The position numbers and the translations under genes were made by a program. Of a stretch of 63,851 nucleotides of DNA, positions 18,360 through 29,066 are shown piece after piece. The notes beneath the pieces are model-generated. The model worked only from the letters and a program-made list of their open reading frames with translations. It did no database searches and was not told the DNA's origin. Location: positions 146,671 through 210,521 of the forward strand of contig NZ_BMNT01000009.1 of the NCBI RefSeq assembly GCF_014646695.1. The letters run 5' to 3'. Source of the DNA: Sphaerisporangium melleum. Lineage in GTDB: Bacteria; Actinomycetota; Actinomycetes; Streptosporangiales; Streptosporangiaceae. Numbering within the stretch: position 1 is the stretch's first letter; the number at the start of each line of letters is the position of its first letter.

Positions 18360-18543
18360 GGTTTCCTCCTGTGAGCGATCGCCCTCGGGATGAGGACGGA
18401 TTCCCCGTGCCGGTCGAGCCTTCTGCGTGCCGCTCTTCCGGACAACGCTCACGTTATGGAGGTATGCCGTCCCGTTCTGCGTAGGAATCCACACAGGCCG
18501 CCGAACGTGTATTACTCCACACAGCGGACCAGGACGGGACGTC

Positions 18544-18987
18544 TCAGCCCTGCTTCCCCTTCTTGCCCTTGCGCTTGCCCTCCTGCGGAGCCGAGCCGGA
18601 GAGGGTGCTGACCAGCAGGATCACTCCCCAGGGTCCGCCGACCCACATCGGCCAGAAATATCCGCCGAAGTCGGTCATGGCGTAGATGACGGAGCAGACA
18701 CCGAACGCACTGGCCCACGACGTCCAGGCCGCCTTCAACCCGGGATGCATCTTCGCGACGCGGCGCTGCTCCGGTGCCTGCGCCGCGGGCAGGGTGTTCA
18801 GGTCGATGTCGGGCAGGTCGGCGGTGAGCTTCTGCAGATCGCCGTACGTGCGCCCGGCGTACACCAGCTCCAGGCGCTCGTTGAACTCCTCCATGGTGAG
18901 CCGGCCCTGGGCACAGTGCTCACGCAGCACGGCAGCGACCCGATCCCTGTCGCCGTCGGACGCCCTCATGTCCGGTGTCGCCGCCAT
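18544..18987 (-). CDS. DUF1707 membrane protein
   Basis: The N-terminal half holds the DUF1707 helical domain (MRASDGDRDRVAAVLREHCAQGRLTMEEF, ending DLPDI), a small SHOCT-like domain very common in actinobacteria. The C-terminal half has two hydrophobic segments (ASAFGVCSVIYAM and GGPWGVILLVSTL) and a Lys/Gly-rich tail. The start is ambiguous: TTG 18996, ATG 18993, GTG 18990 and ATG 18987 are all in frame after GGGAG. The last has nine-base spacing and is preferred (147 residues). The function is unknown. The gene interrupts the usual map-infA order. Confidence 0.85.
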   Translation of the reverse strand: MAATPDMRASDGDRDRVAAVLREHCAQGRLTMEEFNERLELVYAGRTYGDLQKLTADLPDIDLNTLPAAQAPEQRRVAKMHPGLKAAWTSWASAFGVCSVIYAMTDFGGYFWPMWVGGPWGVILLVSTLSGSAPQEGKRKGKKGKQG

Positions 18988-19059
18988 CACCATCAACTCC
19001 CGCGCAGAGGTCGGTCAACGAACCGTTCACGAGCGGGTGAAGGAAGAGCCGCACTCCGT

Positions 19060-19890
19060 CTAGCCGTCGGTCGCGGCCTTCTCTCCCCGAAGCTCGCCAA
19101 GGCGTGCTTCGCCCCCGTCCAGGGCGGTGAGCACCCAAGGACCATTATCGGTCACGGCGACGCTGTGTTCGAAGTGCGCGGACGGCTTTCCGTCGATGGT
19201 GACGACGGTCCAGTCGTCGGAGAGCACCCGCGTGCGGTCGGTGCCCAGGTTGACCATCGGCTCGATGGCGAGGCACATGCCGCTCTCGAAACGCGGGCCC
19301 CGCCCGGGCCTGCCGTGGTTGGCCACCCACGGGTCCATGTGCATCTCGGTGCCGATGCCGTGGCCGCCGTACTCCTGGGGGATGCCGTAACGACCCTGAG
19401 AACGCACGTACCGCTCGACCTCGTGCCCGACGTCGGACAGGTGCCGCCCGACGGTCAGCGCGGCGATGCCGCGCCACATGGCCTCCTCGGTCACCCGCAT
19501 CAGCTCGGTCAGCCGAGGGTCGACCTCGCCGACCGGGATGGTGACCGCCGAGTCGCCGTGCCAGCCGTCCAGGATGGCGCCGCAGTCGATGGAGATGATG
19601 TCCCCCTCGCGCAGCGCCCGCCGGTCCGTCGGGATGCCGTGGACCACCTCGTCGTTGACCGAGGCGCAGATCGTGGCGGGATATCCCTGGTAGCCCTTGA
19701 ACGAGGGGATGGCGCCCTCGTCGCGGATGGCCTTCTCCGCGATGGCGTCCAGGTCGAGCGGCGTCATCCCGGGCCGCACGGACTCGCGCAGAAGCTGGAG
19801 CGTGCGCCCGACCACGAGGCCGGCCGCGCGCATCTTGTCGAGCTGCTCAGGTGTCTTGACCTGGATTCCGTGCTTGTTCTTCTTGAACAC
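19060..19890 (-). CDS. map: Methionine aminopeptidase, type I
   Basis: MetAP removes the initiator Met from nascent proteins with a dinuclear metal centre. The 276 residues carry the metal ligands Asp102, Asp113, His177, Glu210 and Glu241, in the same spacing as the E. coli enzyme. The start is GTG (MFKKNKHGIQVKTPEQL). It follows adk in the secY-adk-map order typical of the spc operon. Confidence 0.97.
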   Translation of the reverse strand: MFKKNKHGIQVKTPEQLDKMRAAGLVVGRTLQLLRESVRPGMTPLDLDAIAEKAIRDEGAIPSFKGYQGYPATICASVNDEVVHGIPTDRRALREGDIISIDCGAILDGWHGDSAVTIPVGEVDPRLTELMRVTEEAMWRGIAALTVGRHLSDVGHEVERYVRSQGRYGIPQEYGGHGIGTEMHMDPWVANHGRPGRGPRFESGMCLAIEPMVNLGTDRTRVLSDDWTVVTIDGKPSAHFEHSVAVTDNGPWVLTALDGGEARLGELRGEKAATDG

Positions 19891-19973
19891 TTACTGGCAC
19901 CCCCTGGGGTGAGTCAACGGGCCGCTCGGCATGCCAATTCCCCCGATTGTCCCCCGGATTGTCCCATTACACG

Positions 19974-20013
19974 CCGAACGCCACCCCCGGGGGCAACCCA
20001 AAGGTGGCGTCGG
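19974..20013 (-). terminator. Hairpin between adk and map
   Basis: CCGAACGCCACC and GGTGGCGTCGG form a stem with a short inner CCCGGGGG element. It begins 15 bases past the adk stop. It may attenuate rather than stop transcription, since map lies in the same direction. Confidence 0.5.
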
Positions 20014-20027
20014 TGACGGGTGAGGAA

Positions 20028-20681
20028 TCAGTCGGCGAAGCCGCGCAGCTCCGCCATCGCCCGTGCGGTGATCTCTTCAACCGGACCGGTGGCCTCCACA
20101 CCCCGCAGGATGCCCTCGTCGGCGTAGAAGGAGATCAGCGGAGCCGTCTGCTGCTGGTAGACCTCCAGCCGGTGACGGATGGTCTCCTCGCGGTCGTCGT
20201 CCCGCTGGAACAGGGCGCCACCGCACGCGTCGCAGACACCCTCCTTGGTCGGCGGGTCGAACACCACGTGCCACACCTTGCCGCAGGAGCGGCAGGTGCG
20301 GCGGCCGGCCAGACGGCGCACGACCTCCTCGTCGTCCACGACCAACTCGAGCACGACGTCGAGGTGGGTGCCGAACTCGGCCAGCATCTTGTTCAAGATC
20401 TGCGCCTGCGGCACGTTGCGTGGGAAGCCGTCGAGCAGGAACCCCTCCTGCGCGTCCGGCTCCGAGAGACGGTCGCGGACCATGGCGACGGTCACCTCGT
20501 CGGGTACGAGGTCACCACGGTCCATGTACTCCTTGGCAAGCTTGCCGAGTTCCGTGCCGCCCGACACGTTGGCACGGAAGATGTCCCCTGTCGAGATCTT
20601 CGGGATGGACAGGTTCGATGCGATGAACTGGGCCTGTGTCCCCTTGCCCGCTCCGGGGGGCCCGACCAGGACGACGCGCAC
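20028..20681 (-). CDS. adk: Adenylate kinase with a zinc-type LID
   Basis: Adk interconverts ATP, AMP and ADP. The P-loop GPPGAGKGT is at 7-15. The LID has a four-Cys set (CRSC...CDAC), the zinc-stabilised long form. The 217 residues match that form. Its GTG start shares one base with the secY stop (TAGTG), so translation is coupled to SecY. Confidence 0.97.
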   Translation of the reverse strand: MRVVLVGPPGAGKGTQAQFIASNLSIPKISTGDIFRANVSGGTELGKLAKEYMDRGDLVPDEVTVAMVRDRLSEPDAQEGFLLDGFPRNVPQAQILNKMLAEFGTHLDVVLELVVDDEEVVRRLAGRRTCRSCGKVWHVVFDPPTKEGVCDACGGALFQRDDDREETIRHRLEVYQQQTAPLISFYADEGILRGVEATGPVEEITARAMAELRGFAD

Positions 20682-21988
20682 TACTTGAGGAAGCCCTCGT
20701 AGTTCCGCTGCTGAAGCTGGCTTTCGATCTGCTTGACGGTGTCCAGCCCCACACCAACCATGATCAGAATGCTCGTGCCTCCGAACGGGAAGTTCTGGCT
20801 CGCACCGGCGACCACCAGCGCGATGATCGGCACCATGGAGATCAACCCCAGGTACAACGAGCCGGGGGCGGTCAACCGCATGAGCACATAGTTGAGGTAC
20901 TCGGCGGTCGGCCGGCCCGGGCGGATGCCCGGAATGAATCCACCGTACTTCTTCATGTTGTCCGCCACCTCGACAGGGTTGAAGGTGATGGACACGTAGA
21001 AGTACGTGAAGAAGATGATCAGCACGAAGAAGGTGACCATGTAGACCGGGTGGTCACCTCGGACGAAGTTCTGCGCCAGCCACTGCACGATCGGCCCGGG
21101 GTTCTCACTGTTGCCGAAAAGCGACACCAGGAGCTGCGGCAGATAGAGCAGCGAGGAGGCGAAGATGACCGGGATGATGCCGGCCTGGTTGACCTTCAGC
21201 GGAATGTAGGTCGAGGTGCCGCCGTACATCCGCCGGCCCACCATGCGCTTGGCGTACTGCACCGGGACGCGGCGCTGAGCCTGCTCGACGAACACCACGG
21301 CCGCGATCATGAACACGCCCACCAGCATCACGATGACGAAGGTGAAGGCGTTCTGCCGGAAGATGTTGAGCAGCTCCGACGGGAAGACCGCGATGACCTG
21401 GGTGAAAATCAGGATGGACATGCCGTTGCCGACGCCGCGGTCGGTCACCAGCTCGCCCAGCCACATGATGACCGAGGTGCCGGCGGTCATGACGACCACC
21501 ATGGTGACGACGGTGAAGACGTCGTTGTTGACCAGCAGCGGCTGGCGGCAGTTCGGGAACAGCTGGCCGGTGCGCGCGAGCGCCACGAACGCGGTCGACT
21601 GCAGGACCGCGAGACCGATGGTCAGATAACGCGTGTACTGCGTGATCTTCGCGGTGCCGGACTGGCCCTCCTTCTTGAGTGCCTCAAGGCGGGGGATCAC
21701 CACCGTCAGGAGCTGGAGGATGATGCTCGAGGTGATGTACGGCATGATGCCCAGTGCGAACACTGAAAGTTTCAGCAGCGCGCCGCCGCTGAACAACTGC
21801 ACCATTCCGTAGATGTTGGCGGCGTCGCCCGCCTGCGCCTCTTTGAGACACTGCTGGACGTTGACCGTGTTGACCCCGGGGGTGGGCAGCACGGAGCCCA
21901 GCCGGAACAGCACGATGATGCCCAGTGTGAACAGGAGTTTGTTGCGCAGGTCGGGCGTACGGAACGCCCGGGTAATCGCGGTCAGCAC
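20681..21988 (-). CDS. secY: Protein translocase subunit SecY
   Basis: SecY is the channel of the Sec translocon. The 435 residues contain ten hydrophobic helices, the N-terminal [31 protein letters not shown] in TM5, and a plug-region sequence near [12 protein letters not shown]. It is separated from rplO by a 168-base gap with a strong hairpin, so it may have its own promoter. Confidence 0.97.
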   Translation of the reverse strand: MLTAITRAFRTPDLRNKLLFTLGIIVLFRLGSVLPTPGVNTVNVQQCLKEAQAGDAANIYGMVQLFSGGALLKLSVFALGIMPYITSSIILQLLTVVIPRLEALKKEGQSGTAKITQYTRYLTIGLAVLQSTAFVALARTGQLFPNCRQPLLVNNDVFTVVTMVVVMTAGTSVIMWLGELVTDRGVGNGMSILIFTQVIAVFPSELLNIFRQNAFTFVIVMLVGVFMIAAVVFVEQAQRRVPVQYAKRMVGRRMYGGTSTYIPLKVNQAGIIPVIFASSLLYLPQLLVSLFGNSENPGPIVQWLAQNFVRGDHPVYMVTFFVLIIFFTYFYVSITFNPVEVADNMKKYGGFIPGIRPGRPTAEYLNYVLMRLTAPGSLYLGLISMVPIIALVVAGASQNFPFGGTSILIMVGVGLDTVKQIESQLQQRNYEGFLK

Positions 21989-22110
21989 GGTCCCTCCTGC
22001 GCGCCTCTAGGGCGGTATCGGTCAGCGAAGGTCTGCAAGTGATCCATCGGCACGTCTCTGATCAACGAGGCCTGAACAGCCTTCTGTCCAGCGCACTCTA
22101 ACGCACTACG

Positions 22111-22141
22111 GGCGCGGCGGCTCCCATGGAGCCCCCGCGCC
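22111..22141 (-). terminator. Strong hairpin between rplO and secY
   Basis: GGCGCGG-c-GGCTCC and GGAGCC-c-CCGCGCC form 14 positions with one central mismatch and a CAT loop, 15 bases past the rplO stop. It probably separates the ribosomal part of the spc operon from secY-adk-map. Confidence 0.65.
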
Positions 22142-22156
22142 TCGTACTGCTTGCCC

Positions 22157-22630
22157 TTACAGCTCGGTGACGGCGCCACCGGCCGCGGCGATCTTCTCCT
22201 TCGCGGAGGCGGAGAAGGCGTGCGCCTGCACGTTCAACGCCACCGTGATCTCACCGGTTCCCAGCACCTTGACGAGCTGGCCCTTGCGGACCGCGCCCCG
22301 CTCGACCAGCGTGTCCACCGTGACGTCTCCGCCCTCGGGGAACAGCTCGCCGAGCCTGTCCAGGTTGACGACCTGGTAGGTCGTCTTGAACAGGGCGTTG
22401 GAGAAGCCCTTCCGCTTCGGCAGCCGACGCTGTAGCGGCACCTGGCCGCCCTCGAAGCCGAGAGGGACCTTGAAACGGGCCTTGGTGCCCTTGGTGCCAC
22501 GACCGGCCGTCTTGCCCTTGGACGCCTCGCCACGGCCCTTGCGGACCTTCGGCTTGTTGGCGCCCGGGGCGGGACGCAGGTCATGGATGCCCAGCGGCCT
22601 CGCGCCGCCCTGGTTCTCTGCGTTGGCCAT
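22157..22630 (-). CDS. rplO: 50S ribosomal protein uL15
   Basis: L15 is a late-assembly large-subunit protein. The 157 residues show the Gly/Lys/Arg-rich N-terminal extension ([20 protein letters not shown]) and the C-terminal [16 protein letters not shown]. It follows rpmD after two bases. Confidence 0.97.
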   Translation of the reverse strand: MANAENQGGARPLGIHDLRPAPGANKPKVRKGRGEASKGKTAGRGTKGTKARFKVPLGFEGGQVPLQRRLPKRKGFSNALFKTTYQVVNLDRLGELFPEGGDVTVDTLVERGAVRKGQLVKVLGTGEITVALNVQAHAFSASAKEKIAAAGGAVTEL

Positions 22631-22632
22631 GA

Positions 22633-22815
22633 CTAGTCGACCTCTTCCACCTCGACGAGGTGCGTCACCACGGAGACCATCCCCCGGATCTCCGGGCGGT
22701 CCTCCTTGACGACGACGTCGCCGATCCGCTTCAGGCCCAGCGAGCGCAGCGAGTCACGCTGGTTCTGCTTGCCACCGATCTTCGACCGGACTTGGGTGAT
22801 CTTCAGGCGAGCCAT
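22633..22815 (-). CDS. rpmD: 50S ribosomal protein uL30
   Basis: Sixty residues beginning [20 protein letters not shown] are typical of bacterial L30. It is packed between rpsE and rplO with gaps of two or three bases. Confidence 0.96.
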   Translation of the reverse strand: MARLKITQVRSKIGGKQNQRDSLRSLGLKRIGDVVVKEDRPEIRGMVSVVTHLVEVEEVD

Positions 22816-22818
22816 CGG

Positions 22819-23451
22819 CTAGCTCACCGCCTTCGCCGCCGCGGCGGCCTCGGCGATGCCCTCGGCACGGGCCTTGAGCATGCGCACCGGGGCGACGTGC
22901 TCGATCGGAAGTCCACGACGGGCCGCGATCTCCTCGGGCCTGCTGAGGCCCTTCAGCGCCGCGACGGTCGCGTGGACGATGTTGATCGGGTTGTCCGAGC
23001 CGAGCGACTTGGACAGCACGTCGTGAATGCCGGCGCACTCCAGCACCGCGCGCACCGGACCACCCGCGATGACACCGGTACCGGCCGAGGCCGGGCGCAG
23101 CAGGACGACGCCGGCGGCGTCCTCACCCTGCACGGTGTGCGGGATGGTGCCCTGGATGCGCGGCACCTTGAAGAAGTGCTTCTTGGCCTCTTCGACGCCC
23201 TTGGCGATCGCCGCGGGCACCTCCTTGGCCTTGCCGTAGCCGACGCCGACCAGGCCGTTGCCGTCGCCGACGACGACCAGCGCGGTGAAGCTGAAGCGCC
23301 GGCCGCCCTTGACGACCTTGGCCACTCGGTTGATCTTCACAACGCGCTCGATGTACGAGACGCCCTTCTCGGCAGCGCCGCCGCGGCGATCGTCGCGACG
23401 GTCACGCCGCTCACCACCGCCGCCGGCACCGCGACGCGGAGCTGCAGCCAT
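22819..23451 (-). CDS. rpsE: 30S ribosomal protein uS5
   Basis: S5 affects decoding accuracy and helicase-like mRNA unwinding. A longer frame reaches 23523, but [17 protein letters not shown] at 23451 follows GAGGAGAGGAA and gives 210 residues. An Arg/Gly-rich N-terminal tail precedes the double-stranded-RNA-like domain ([20 protein letters not shown]) and the C-terminal domain ([16 protein letters not shown]). Confidence 0.96.
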   Translation of the reverse strand: MAAAPRRGAGGGGERRDRRDDRRGGAAEKGVSYIERVVKINRVAKVVKGGRRFSFTALVVVGDGNGLVGVGYGKAKEVPAAIAKGVEEAKKHFFKVPRIQGTIPHTVQGEDAAGVVLLRPASAGTGVIAGGPVRAVLECAGIHDVLSKSLGSDNPINIVHATVAALKGLSRPEEIAARRGLPIEHVAPVRMLKARAEGIAEAAAAAKAVS

Positions 23452-23500
23452 CAGTGGTTCCTCTCCTCGTTGCTCTTGATTGCGATCCTGGCTGGAGACA

Positions 23501-23881
23501 TCAGAACTCCAGCCCGCCTTCACGGGCGCTGTCCGCCAGAGCCGCGATGCGGCCCGCGTAGCGGTTGCCGCCGCGGTCGAACACGACGGCGGTGATCCCG
23601 GCGGCCTTGGCCCGCTGAGCGAGGAGCTCGCCGACCTTCTTCGCCTTGTCGGTCTTGGTGCCCTCGGCCGTGCGCAGCGAGGCGTCCAGGGTGGAGGCGC
23701 TCACCAGCGTGTGGCCGGCCAGGTCGTCCACGATCTGCACGAACAGGTGCCGCGCGGAGCGGTTGACCACCAGGCGCGGACGGGAGGGAGAGCCGACGAC
23801 CTTCTTGCGGACACGGCGGTGACGACGCGCACGTGACAGGGCGCGATCTGCCCTGTGCTTGTGAATCTTGGTGAAGGCCAT
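23501..23881 (-). CDS. rplR: 50S ribosomal protein uL18
   Basis: L18 binds 5S rRNA. The 126 residues show [19 protein letters not shown] and [18 protein letters not shown]. It follows rplF after two bases. Confidence 0.97.
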   Translation of the reverse strand: MAFTKIHKHRADRALSRARRHRRVRKKVVGSPSRPRLVVNRSARHLFVQIVDDLAGHTLVSASTLDASLRTAEGTKTDKAKKVGELLAQRAKAAGITAVVFDRGGNRYAGRIAALADSAREGGLEF

Positions 23882-23883
23882 GA

Positions 23884-24426
23884 CTACTTACCAGCCTTTC
23901 CGACCTTGCGGCGGACGACTTCGCCCTGGTAGCGCACGCCCTTGCCCTTGTACGGGTCCGGCTTGCGCAGCTTGCGAATGTTCGCGGCGACCTCGCCGAC
24001 CTTCTGCTTGTCGATGCCGTCCACGTGGAACAGGGTCGGCCGCTCGACGCGGAAGGAGACGCCCTCGGGAGCGTCCACGATGACCGGGTGGCTGAAGCCC
24101 AGCGAGAACTCCAGCTGCGTCGGGCCCTTGGCCGCGACGCGGTAACCGACGCCGACGATCTCCAGCGTCTTGCTGTATCCCTTGGTCACGCCGTCCACCA
24201 TGTTGGAGATCAGCGTGCGGGAGAGCCCGTGCAGCGCACGGACCTTCTGCTCGTCGTTGGGGCGGGTGACGGCGATCGCGCCGTTGTCGCCCCGCTCGAC
24301 CACGATCGGCTCAGCGACCGTGTGCGAGAGTGTGCCCTTAGGGCCCTTGACCGTGACATCCCGGCCGTCGATGGTGATGTCCACACCATTCGGTACGGGG
24401 ATGGGCAGCCGTCCAATTCGCGACAT
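23884..24426 (-). CDS. rplF: 50S ribosomal protein uL6
   Basis: L6 lies near the factor-binding site. The 180 residues include [17 protein letters not shown] and the C-terminal [19 protein letters not shown], both diagnostic of L6. Confidence 0.97.
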   Translation of the reverse strand: MSRIGRLPIPVPNGVDITIDGRDVTVKGPKGTLSHTVAEPIVVERGDNGAIAVTRPNDEQKVRALHGLSRTLISNMVDGVTKGYSKTLEIVGVGYRVAAKGPTQLEFSLGFSHPVIVDAPEGVSFRVERPTLFHVDGIDKQKVGEVAANIRKLRKPDPYKGKGVRYQGEVVRRKVGKAGK

Positions 24427-24444
24427 GCTGGGTTCCTCCCCTCG

Positions 24445-24843
24445 TTACCAAACGTAGGCGAGGACTTCCCCGCCCACACCACGCTTGCCGGCCTGCTTGT
24501 CGGTCATGAGGCCACCGGACGTCGAGATGATCGCGACGCCCAGGCCACCCAGAACCTTGGGCAGGTTGTCCTTCTTTGCATAGACCCGCAGGCCGGGCTT
24601 GGAAACCCGGCGCAGGCCCGCGATTGACCGTTCACGCGTGGGCCCGAACTTGAGCTCCACCACGAGGTTCTTTCCGACCTTGGCGTCTTCGACGGTCCAG
24701 GCCTGGATGTAACCCTCCTGCTGGAGGATCTCGGCGATGTGCGCCTTGATCTTCGAGTACGGCATGGCCACGGTGTCGTGGTACGCCGAGTTCGCGTTAC
24801 GCAGACGCGTCAGCATGTCTGCGATCGGGTCGGTCATCGTCAT
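24445..24843 (-). CDS. rpsH: 30S ribosomal protein uS8
   Basis: S8 binds the central domain of 16S rRNA. The 132 residues begin [17 protein letters not shown] and end with the [12 protein letters not shown]...GGEVLAYVW block. In E. coli S8 is the spc-operon repressor. A hairpin-containing gap of 173 bases separates it from rpsN. Confidence 0.97.
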   Translation of the reverse strand: MTMTDPIADMLTRLRNANSAYHDTVAMPYSKIKAHIAEILQQEGYIQAWTVEDAKVGKNLVVELKFGPTRERSIAGLRRVSKPGLRVYAKKDNLPKVLGGLGVAIISTSGGLMTDKQAGKRGVGGEVLAYVW

Positions 24844-24951
24844 GGCCGGTGGCCCTCCTCACCGCGGTTTCCCGTGAACGGGACCTACGGTGTGGTCATG
24901 GACGCCGTCGAGCGGCGCCCGGTTGATATGACTTGTCTGGTGCGGCAGGCG

Positions 24952-25013
24952 CCGTGCGGGCCCCTCCCTGAGGGATGTCCCTCGGGAAGCCCCTCGAAGA
25001 GGAGCCCGCACGG
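24952..25013 (-). terminator. Structured hairpin between rpsN and rpsH
   Basis: An outer 10-bp stem (CCGTGCGGGC / GCCCGCACGG) encloses further short palindromes. It starts four bases beyond the rpsN stop. In a continuous operon it may be an attenuator or a processing signal. Confidence 0.5.
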
Positions 25014-25016
25014 GTG

Positions 25017-25202
25017 CTACCAGCTGGACTTGGTGATGCCGGGCAGCTCGCCGCGGTGCGCCATCTCACGGAAGCACACGCGGCAGAGGCCGAACTTGCG
25101 GTAGACGGCGCGGGGCCGCCCGCAGCGCGAGCACCGAGTGTACGCCCGCACGCCGAACTTCGGCTTGCGCTCAGCCTTGGCGATCAGAGACTTCTTGGCC
25201 AT
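25017..25202 (-). CDS. rpsN: 30S ribosomal protein uS14, zinc-binding (type Z)
   Basis: This 61-residue S14 has the zinc ribbon Cys24-x2-Cys27-x12-Cys40-x2-Cys43, the short zinc form. Its ATG shares one base with the rplE stop (TGATG), so the two are translationally coupled. A zinc-free longer S14 is often found elsewhere in such genomes. Confidence 0.96.
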   Translation of the reverse strand: MAKKSLIAKAERKPKFGVRAYTRCSRCGRPRAVYRKFGLCRVCFREMAHRGELPGITKSSW

Positions 25203-25777
25203 CAGGCCTCCTTGAAGGGGAAGCCGAGAAGCTTCAGCAGCGCCCGGCCCTGGTCGTCGTTCGTGGCCGTGGTCACGACCGTGATGTCCATGCCCCGCTG
25301 GCGGTCGACCTTGTCCGGGTCCACCTCGTGGAACATGACCTGCTCGGTCAGGCCGAAGGTGTAGTTCCCGTTGCCGTCGAACTGCTTGGGCGACAGGCCG
25401 CGGAAGTCCCTGATGCGCGGGAGCGCGAGGGAGAGCAGCCGGTCGAGGAACTCCCACATGCGGTCGCCGCGGAGCGTCACGTGCGCGCCGATCGGCATGC
25501 CCTCGCGCAGCTTGAACTGCGCGATCGACTTGCGGGCGTGGGCGACGGCCGGCTTCTGGCCGGTGATGGCGGTGAGATCGCGCACCGCGCCCTCGATGAG
25601 CTTGGAGTCACGAGCGGCCTCGCCGACGCCCATGTTCACCTTGATCTTGGTGAGCCGGGGGATCTGCATGGCGTTCTCGATGCCGAACTGCTCGCGCAGC
25701 TTGGCCGCGATTTCCTCGTGGTAGCGCTGCTTGAGGCGAGGCGTGGAGCGCTCGGTCTCGGTGGTGGTGGCGGTCAT
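25202..25777 (-). CDS. rplE: 50S ribosomal protein uL5
   Basis: L5 carries 5S rRNA and contacts P-site tRNA. The 191 residues include [36 protein letters not shown] and the C-terminal [11 protein letters not shown]. It overlaps rplX and rpsN by one base on either side. Confidence 0.97.
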   Translation of the reverse strand: MTATTTETERSTPRLKQRYHEEIAAKLREQFGIENAMQIPRLTKIKVNMGVGEAARDSKLIEGAVRDLTAITGQKPAVAHARKSIAQFKLREGMPIGAHVTLRGDRMWEFLDRLLSLALPRIRDFRGLSPKQFDGNGNYTFGLTEQVMFHEVDPDKVDRQRGMDITVVTTATNDDQGRALLKLLGFPFKEA

Positions 25778-26085
25778 CAGTTGTCCTCACCCGATTCGTC
25801 GGCCTTCTCGGCCTTCTTGGCGGGCTTGTCGTCCTTCTTCGCCTCATCCTTGAGCTTCTTGACGTTGCTCACGTGGATGGGGGCCTCCTTGGTCGTCACG
25901 CCGCCTTCCTTGGCGCCGCGCGGACCCTGGTGGGTGACCTTGGAGTGCTTGGTGATCATGTTGACGCCCTCGACCACCACGCGGTCCTCGCGCGGCAGCG
26001 CGATGAGCACGCGCCCCTTGGCACCCTTGTCCTTACCGGCGATGACCTGGACGAGGTCACCCTTCTTCACATGCAGCTTCGGCAT
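25777..26085 (-). CDS. rplX: 50S ribosomal protein uL24
   Basis: L24 is an assembly-initiating large-subunit protein with a KOW motif ([20 protein letters not shown]). The 102 residues end in a Lys/Asp/Glu-rich tail. The ATG follows the rplN stop directly. Confidence 0.96.
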   Translation of the reverse strand: MPKLHVKKGDLVQVIAGKDKGAKGRVLIALPREDRVVVEGVNMITKHSKVTHQGPRGAKEGGVTTKEAPIHVSNVKKLKDEAKKDDKPAKKAEKADESGEDN

Positions 26086-26454
26086 TTACAACACCTCCGG
26101 CGCGAGCGAGATGATGCGCATGAACTTCTTCTCGCGCAGCTCTCGACCCACCGGACCGAAGATACGCGTGCCCCGAGGGTCACCGCTGTCCTTGATGATG
26201 ACCGCGGCGTTCTCGTCGAAGCGGATGTAGGAGCCGTCGGGGCGGCGGCGCTCCTTAGTGGTGCGCACCACGACAGCCTTGACCACATCACCCTTTTTGA
26301 CACCCGCGGCGGGAAGGGCGTCCTTCACCGTCGCGACGATGATGTCGCCGATACCCGCGTAGCGCCGACCCGAGCCACCGAGCACCCGGATGCACAAGAT
26401 CTCCTTGGCACCCGTGTTGTCGGCGACCTTGAGCCGCGACTCCTGCTGGATCAC
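26086..26454 (-). CDS. rplN: 50S ribosomal protein uL14
   Basis: L14 forms intersubunit bridges. The 122 residues begin [18 protein letters not shown] and are strongly conserved. It opens the spc group after a 150-base gap with a terminator-like hairpin. Confidence 0.97.
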   Translation of the reverse strand: MIQQESRLKVADNTGAKEILCIRVLGGSGRRYAGIGDIIVATVKDALPAAGVKKGDVVKAVVVRTTKERRRPDGSYIRFDENAAVIIKDSGDPRGTRIFGPVGRELREKKFMRIISLAPEVL

Positions 26455-26564
26455 GTCAACTCCCGTGTGTCACGCCGGTTCTCATTCGCTGAGCCTGGCG
26501 GAACTAGATTCGGTCTAATGCACCCTCGGCACCGGCCCGGCCGGCACCGAGGGGGGACGCCCGC

Positions 26565-26596
26565 GCGGGAGACCCCCTTCCAGAGGGGTCTCCCGC
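26565..26596 (-). terminator. Perfect hairpin between rpsQ and rplN (S10/spc boundary)
   Basis: GCGGGAGACCCC pairs exactly with GGGGTCTCCCGC around an 8-base loop, nine bases past the rpsQ stop. The position matches the S10/spc operon boundary known from other bacteria. Confidence 0.65.
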
Positions 26597-26604
26597 AGAG
26601 CGAC

Positions 26605-26889
26605 TTACTTGGCCCGCTCGAGGATCTCCACGACCCGCCAGCGCTTGCTGGCGGACAGCGGCCGGGTCTCCATCAGGAGGACACGGTCGCCGACGCCGCA
26701 GGAGTTGGCCTCGTCGTGAGCCTTGTACTTGGTCGTACGGCGGATGACCTTGCCGTACAGCGGGTGCTTGACGCGGTCTTCGACGGCGACGACGACGGTC
26801 TTGTCCATCTTGTCGCTGACGACCAGGCCCTCGCGGGTCTTGCGGTAGTTCCGCGCCGTGGTCTCGGTGTTCTCAGTCGTCTCAGCCAT
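26605..26889 (-). CDS. rpsQ: 30S ribosomal protein uS17
   Basis: S17 is an OB-fold small-subunit protein. The 94 residues have a Thr/Glu-rich N-terminal extension before [20 protein letters not shown]. It ends the S10 group and overlaps rpmC by eight bases. Confidence 0.96.
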   Translation of the reverse strand: MAETTENTETTARNYRKTREGLVVSDKMDKTVVVAVEDRVKHPLYGKVIRRTTKYKAHDEANSCGVGDRVLLMETRPLSASKRWRVVEILERAK

Positions 26890-27121
26890 CGCTCGGCTCC
26901 TTCTCGACCGTGACGATGCCGAGCTCCCGCTCGCGCATCACGGTGTAGATACGGGCGATCTCGCGGCGGACGGCGCGCAGCCGCCCGTGGCTCTCCAACT
27001 GACCGGTCGCCGCCTGGAAGCGGAGGTTGAACAGCTCCTCCTTGGCCTCCTTGAGCTTCTGGACCAGCTCGTCCTGGTCAGAAGTCCGCAGCTCACCGGC
27101 GGTCAGGCCCTTAGCCATCAC
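26882..27121 (-). CDS. rpmC: 50S ribosomal protein uL29
   Basis: L29 lies at the exit tunnel. The 79 residues carry [17 protein letters not shown] and [15 protein letters not shown]. Its ATG overlaps the rplP stop by four bases (ATGA). Confidence 0.96.
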   Translation of the reverse strand: MMAKGLTAGELRTSDQDELVQKLKEAKEELFNLRFQAATGQLESHGRLRAVRREIARIYTVMRERELGIVTVEKEPSDG

Positions 27122-27537
27122 GCCTCACCCACTTCACGCTTAACAAACCGGCACTTCATCGGGAGCTTGTGCATCGCACGCCGGAGGGCCTCGCGGGCCA
27201 CCGGCTCGGCGACACCCGAGAGCTCGAACATGACGCGGCCGGGCTTGACGTTGGCGATCCACCACTCCGGCGAACCCTTACCGGAACCCATGCGGGTCTC
27301 GGCGGGCTTCTTGGTCAGCGGACGGTCCGGGTAGATGTTGATCCACACCTTGCCGCCACGGCGGATGTGCCGGGTCATGGCGATACGCGCGGCCTCGATC
27401 TGGCGGTTGGTCACGTAGTGGTGCTCAAGCGCCTGGATGCCGTACTCGCCGAACACGACCTTGGTGCCGCCCTTGGCGGCTCCGCTGCGGTCAGGCCGGT
27501 GCTGCTTACGGTGCTTGACCCTGCGCGGGATCAGCAT
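27118..27537 (-). CDS. rplP: 50S ribosomal protein uL16
   Basis: L16 helps position A-site tRNA. The 139 residues begin [19 protein letters not shown] and include [24 protein letters not shown]. It follows rpsC closely. Confidence 0.97.
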   Translation of the reverse strand: MLIPRRVKHRKQHRPDRSGAAKGGTKVVFGEYGIQALEHHYVTNRQIEAARIAMTRHIRRGGKVWINIYPDRPLTKKPAETRMGSGKGSPEWWIANVKPGRVMFELSGVAEPVAREALRRAMHKLPMKCRFVKREVGEA

Positions 27538-27539
27538 GG

Positions 27540-28382
27540 TCAGCTCCCTTCAGCACCCGGCTGCTCCGCCGGGCCGGTCTCGGGCGCCCCTGCGGGCGCA
27601 GTGGATTCGGTCTTCGGACCACGGCCGCCACGGGGGGCGCCGTCACGGCCACGACCGCCGCCGCCGCCCGCGCCGCGGCCACGCTGCGGCCGGTCGGTGC
27701 GGTCGCGACGCTGGCCGGCCCGGGCGCCCGCAGCGGCCGCCTCGCGCTCGGCGCGGCTGGTCGGAGCCTCGCCCTTGTAGATCCACACCTTCACGCCGAT
27801 GCGGCCGAAGGTGGTGCGGGCCTCGTAGAAGCCGTAGTCGATGTCCGCGCGAAGGGTGTGCAGCGGCACGCGGCCCTCGCGGTAGAACTCCGACCGCGAC
27901 ATCTCGGCGCCGCCGAGACGGCCGGAGCACTGGACACGGATGCCCTTGGCGCCGCTCTTCATCGCCGACTGCATGGCCTTGCGCATCGCACGCCGGAAGG
28001 AGACCCGGCTGGACAGCTGCTCGGCCACGCCCTGGGCGACGAGCTGGGCGTCCACCTCGGGGTTCTTGACCTCGAGGATGTTCAGCTGGACCTGCTTCTT
28101 GGTCAGCTTCTCGAGGTCGCCACGGATGCGGTCGGCCTCGGCGCCGCGGCGGCCGATGACGATGCCCGGCCGGGCGGTGTGGATGTCGACCTGGACGCGG
28201 TCGGTCGTGCGCTCGATCTCGACCTTGGAGATGCCGGCCCGCTCCATGCCCTTCTGCAGCATGCGGCGGATCGCGACGTCTTCGGCGACGTACGACTTGT
28301 ACAGCTTGTCGGCGTACCACCGGCTCTTGAAGTCGGTCGTGATGCCGAGCCGGAACCCGTGCGGGTTAACCTTCTGGCCCAC
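27540..28382 (-). CDS. rpsC: 30S ribosomal protein uS3 with a long C-terminal extension
   Basis: S3 lines the mRNA entry channel. The first 213 residues are the KH and C-terminal domains ([29 protein letters not shown]). Residues 214-280 are an Arg/Gly/Ala/Pro-rich low-complexity tail. The GTG start shares one base with the rplV stop (TAGTG). Confidence 0.97.
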   Translation of the reverse strand: MGQKVNPHGFRLGITTDFKSRWYADKLYKSYVAEDVAIRRMLQKGMERAGISKVEIERTTDRVQVDIHTARPGIVIGRRGAEADRIRGDLEKLTKKQVQLNILEVKNPEVDAQLVAQGVAEQLSSRVSFRRAMRKAMQSAMKSGAKGIRVQCSGRLGGAEMSRSEFYREGRVPLHTLRADIDYGFYEARTTFGRIGVKVWIYKGEAPTSRAEREAAAAGARAGQRRDRTDRPQRGRGAGGGGGRGRDGAPRGGRGPKTESTAPAGAPETGPAEQPGAEGS

Positions 28383-28750
28383 TAGCGGGTCCTTCCCTTC
28401 GGCCTGCCCTGGCCTTCAGGCCGGGCTTCGACGATCACAGTGATGTGGCTCGTCCGCTTGTTGATCCGATAGGCACGGCCCTGGGCACGGGGACGGAACC
28501 TCTTCAGCGTCGGGCCCTCGTCGACCCACGCCCGGCTCACGACCAGCGTCTCGCGGTCGAGCTTGAAGTTGTGCTCGGCGTTCGCCATCGCGCTCGTGAG
28601 CACCTTGAAGATCGGCTCGCTCGCCGCCTGGGGGGCGAACTGCAGCACGGCCTGCGCCTCCGAAGCGGGCAGCCCGCGAATGAGGTCCACCACGCGGCGG
28701 GCCTTCTGGGGCGTGACGCGGACGAACCGCGCCTGAGCCCTGGCTTCCAT
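28382..28750 (-). CDS. rplV: 50S ribosomal protein uL22
   Basis: L22 reaches into the exit tunnel. The beta-hairpin ([22 protein letters not shown]) looks ordinary, without an evident macrolide- or streptogramin-resistance insertion or deletion. It has 122 residues. Confidence 0.97.
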   Translation of the reverse strand: MEARAQARFVRVTPQKARRVVDLIRGLPASEAQAVLQFAPQAASEPIFKVLTSAMANAEHNFKLDRETLVVSRAWVDEGPTLKRFRPRAQGRAYRINKRTSHITVIVEARPEGQGRPKGRTR

Positions 28751-28776
28751 CGCTTACTCCTCGTTTCCTAAGGCGC

Positions 28777-29055
28777 TTACCGCCGGCTACGCCGGTCTTC
28801 CTTGACGTGACTGCGGAAGGTTCGCGTCGGCGCGAACTCGCCCAGCTTGTGACCGATCATCGCTTCGGTAACGAACACCGGGACGTGCTTGCGCCCGTCG
28901 TGCACGGCGATCGTGTGGCCCAGCATGTCCGGCACGATCATGGAGCGCCGCGACCACGTCTTGATGACGTTCTTGGTGCCCTTTTCGTTCTGCGTATCCA
29001 CCTTCTTCATCAGGTGGCCGTCAACGAAAGGGCCCTTCTTAAGGCTACGTGGCAT
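28777..29055 (-). CDS. rpsS: 30S ribosomal protein uS19
   Basis: S19 is a small-subunit head protein. The 92 residues begin [19 protein letters not shown] and contain [17 protein letters not shown]. Confidence 0.97.
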   Translation of the reverse strand: MPRSLKKGPFVDGHLMKKVDTQNEKGTKNVIKTWSRRSMIVPDMLGHTIAVHDGRKHVPVFVTEAMIGHKLGEFAPTRTFRSHVKEDRRSRR

Positions 29056-29066
29056 TTAGGCTGCTC

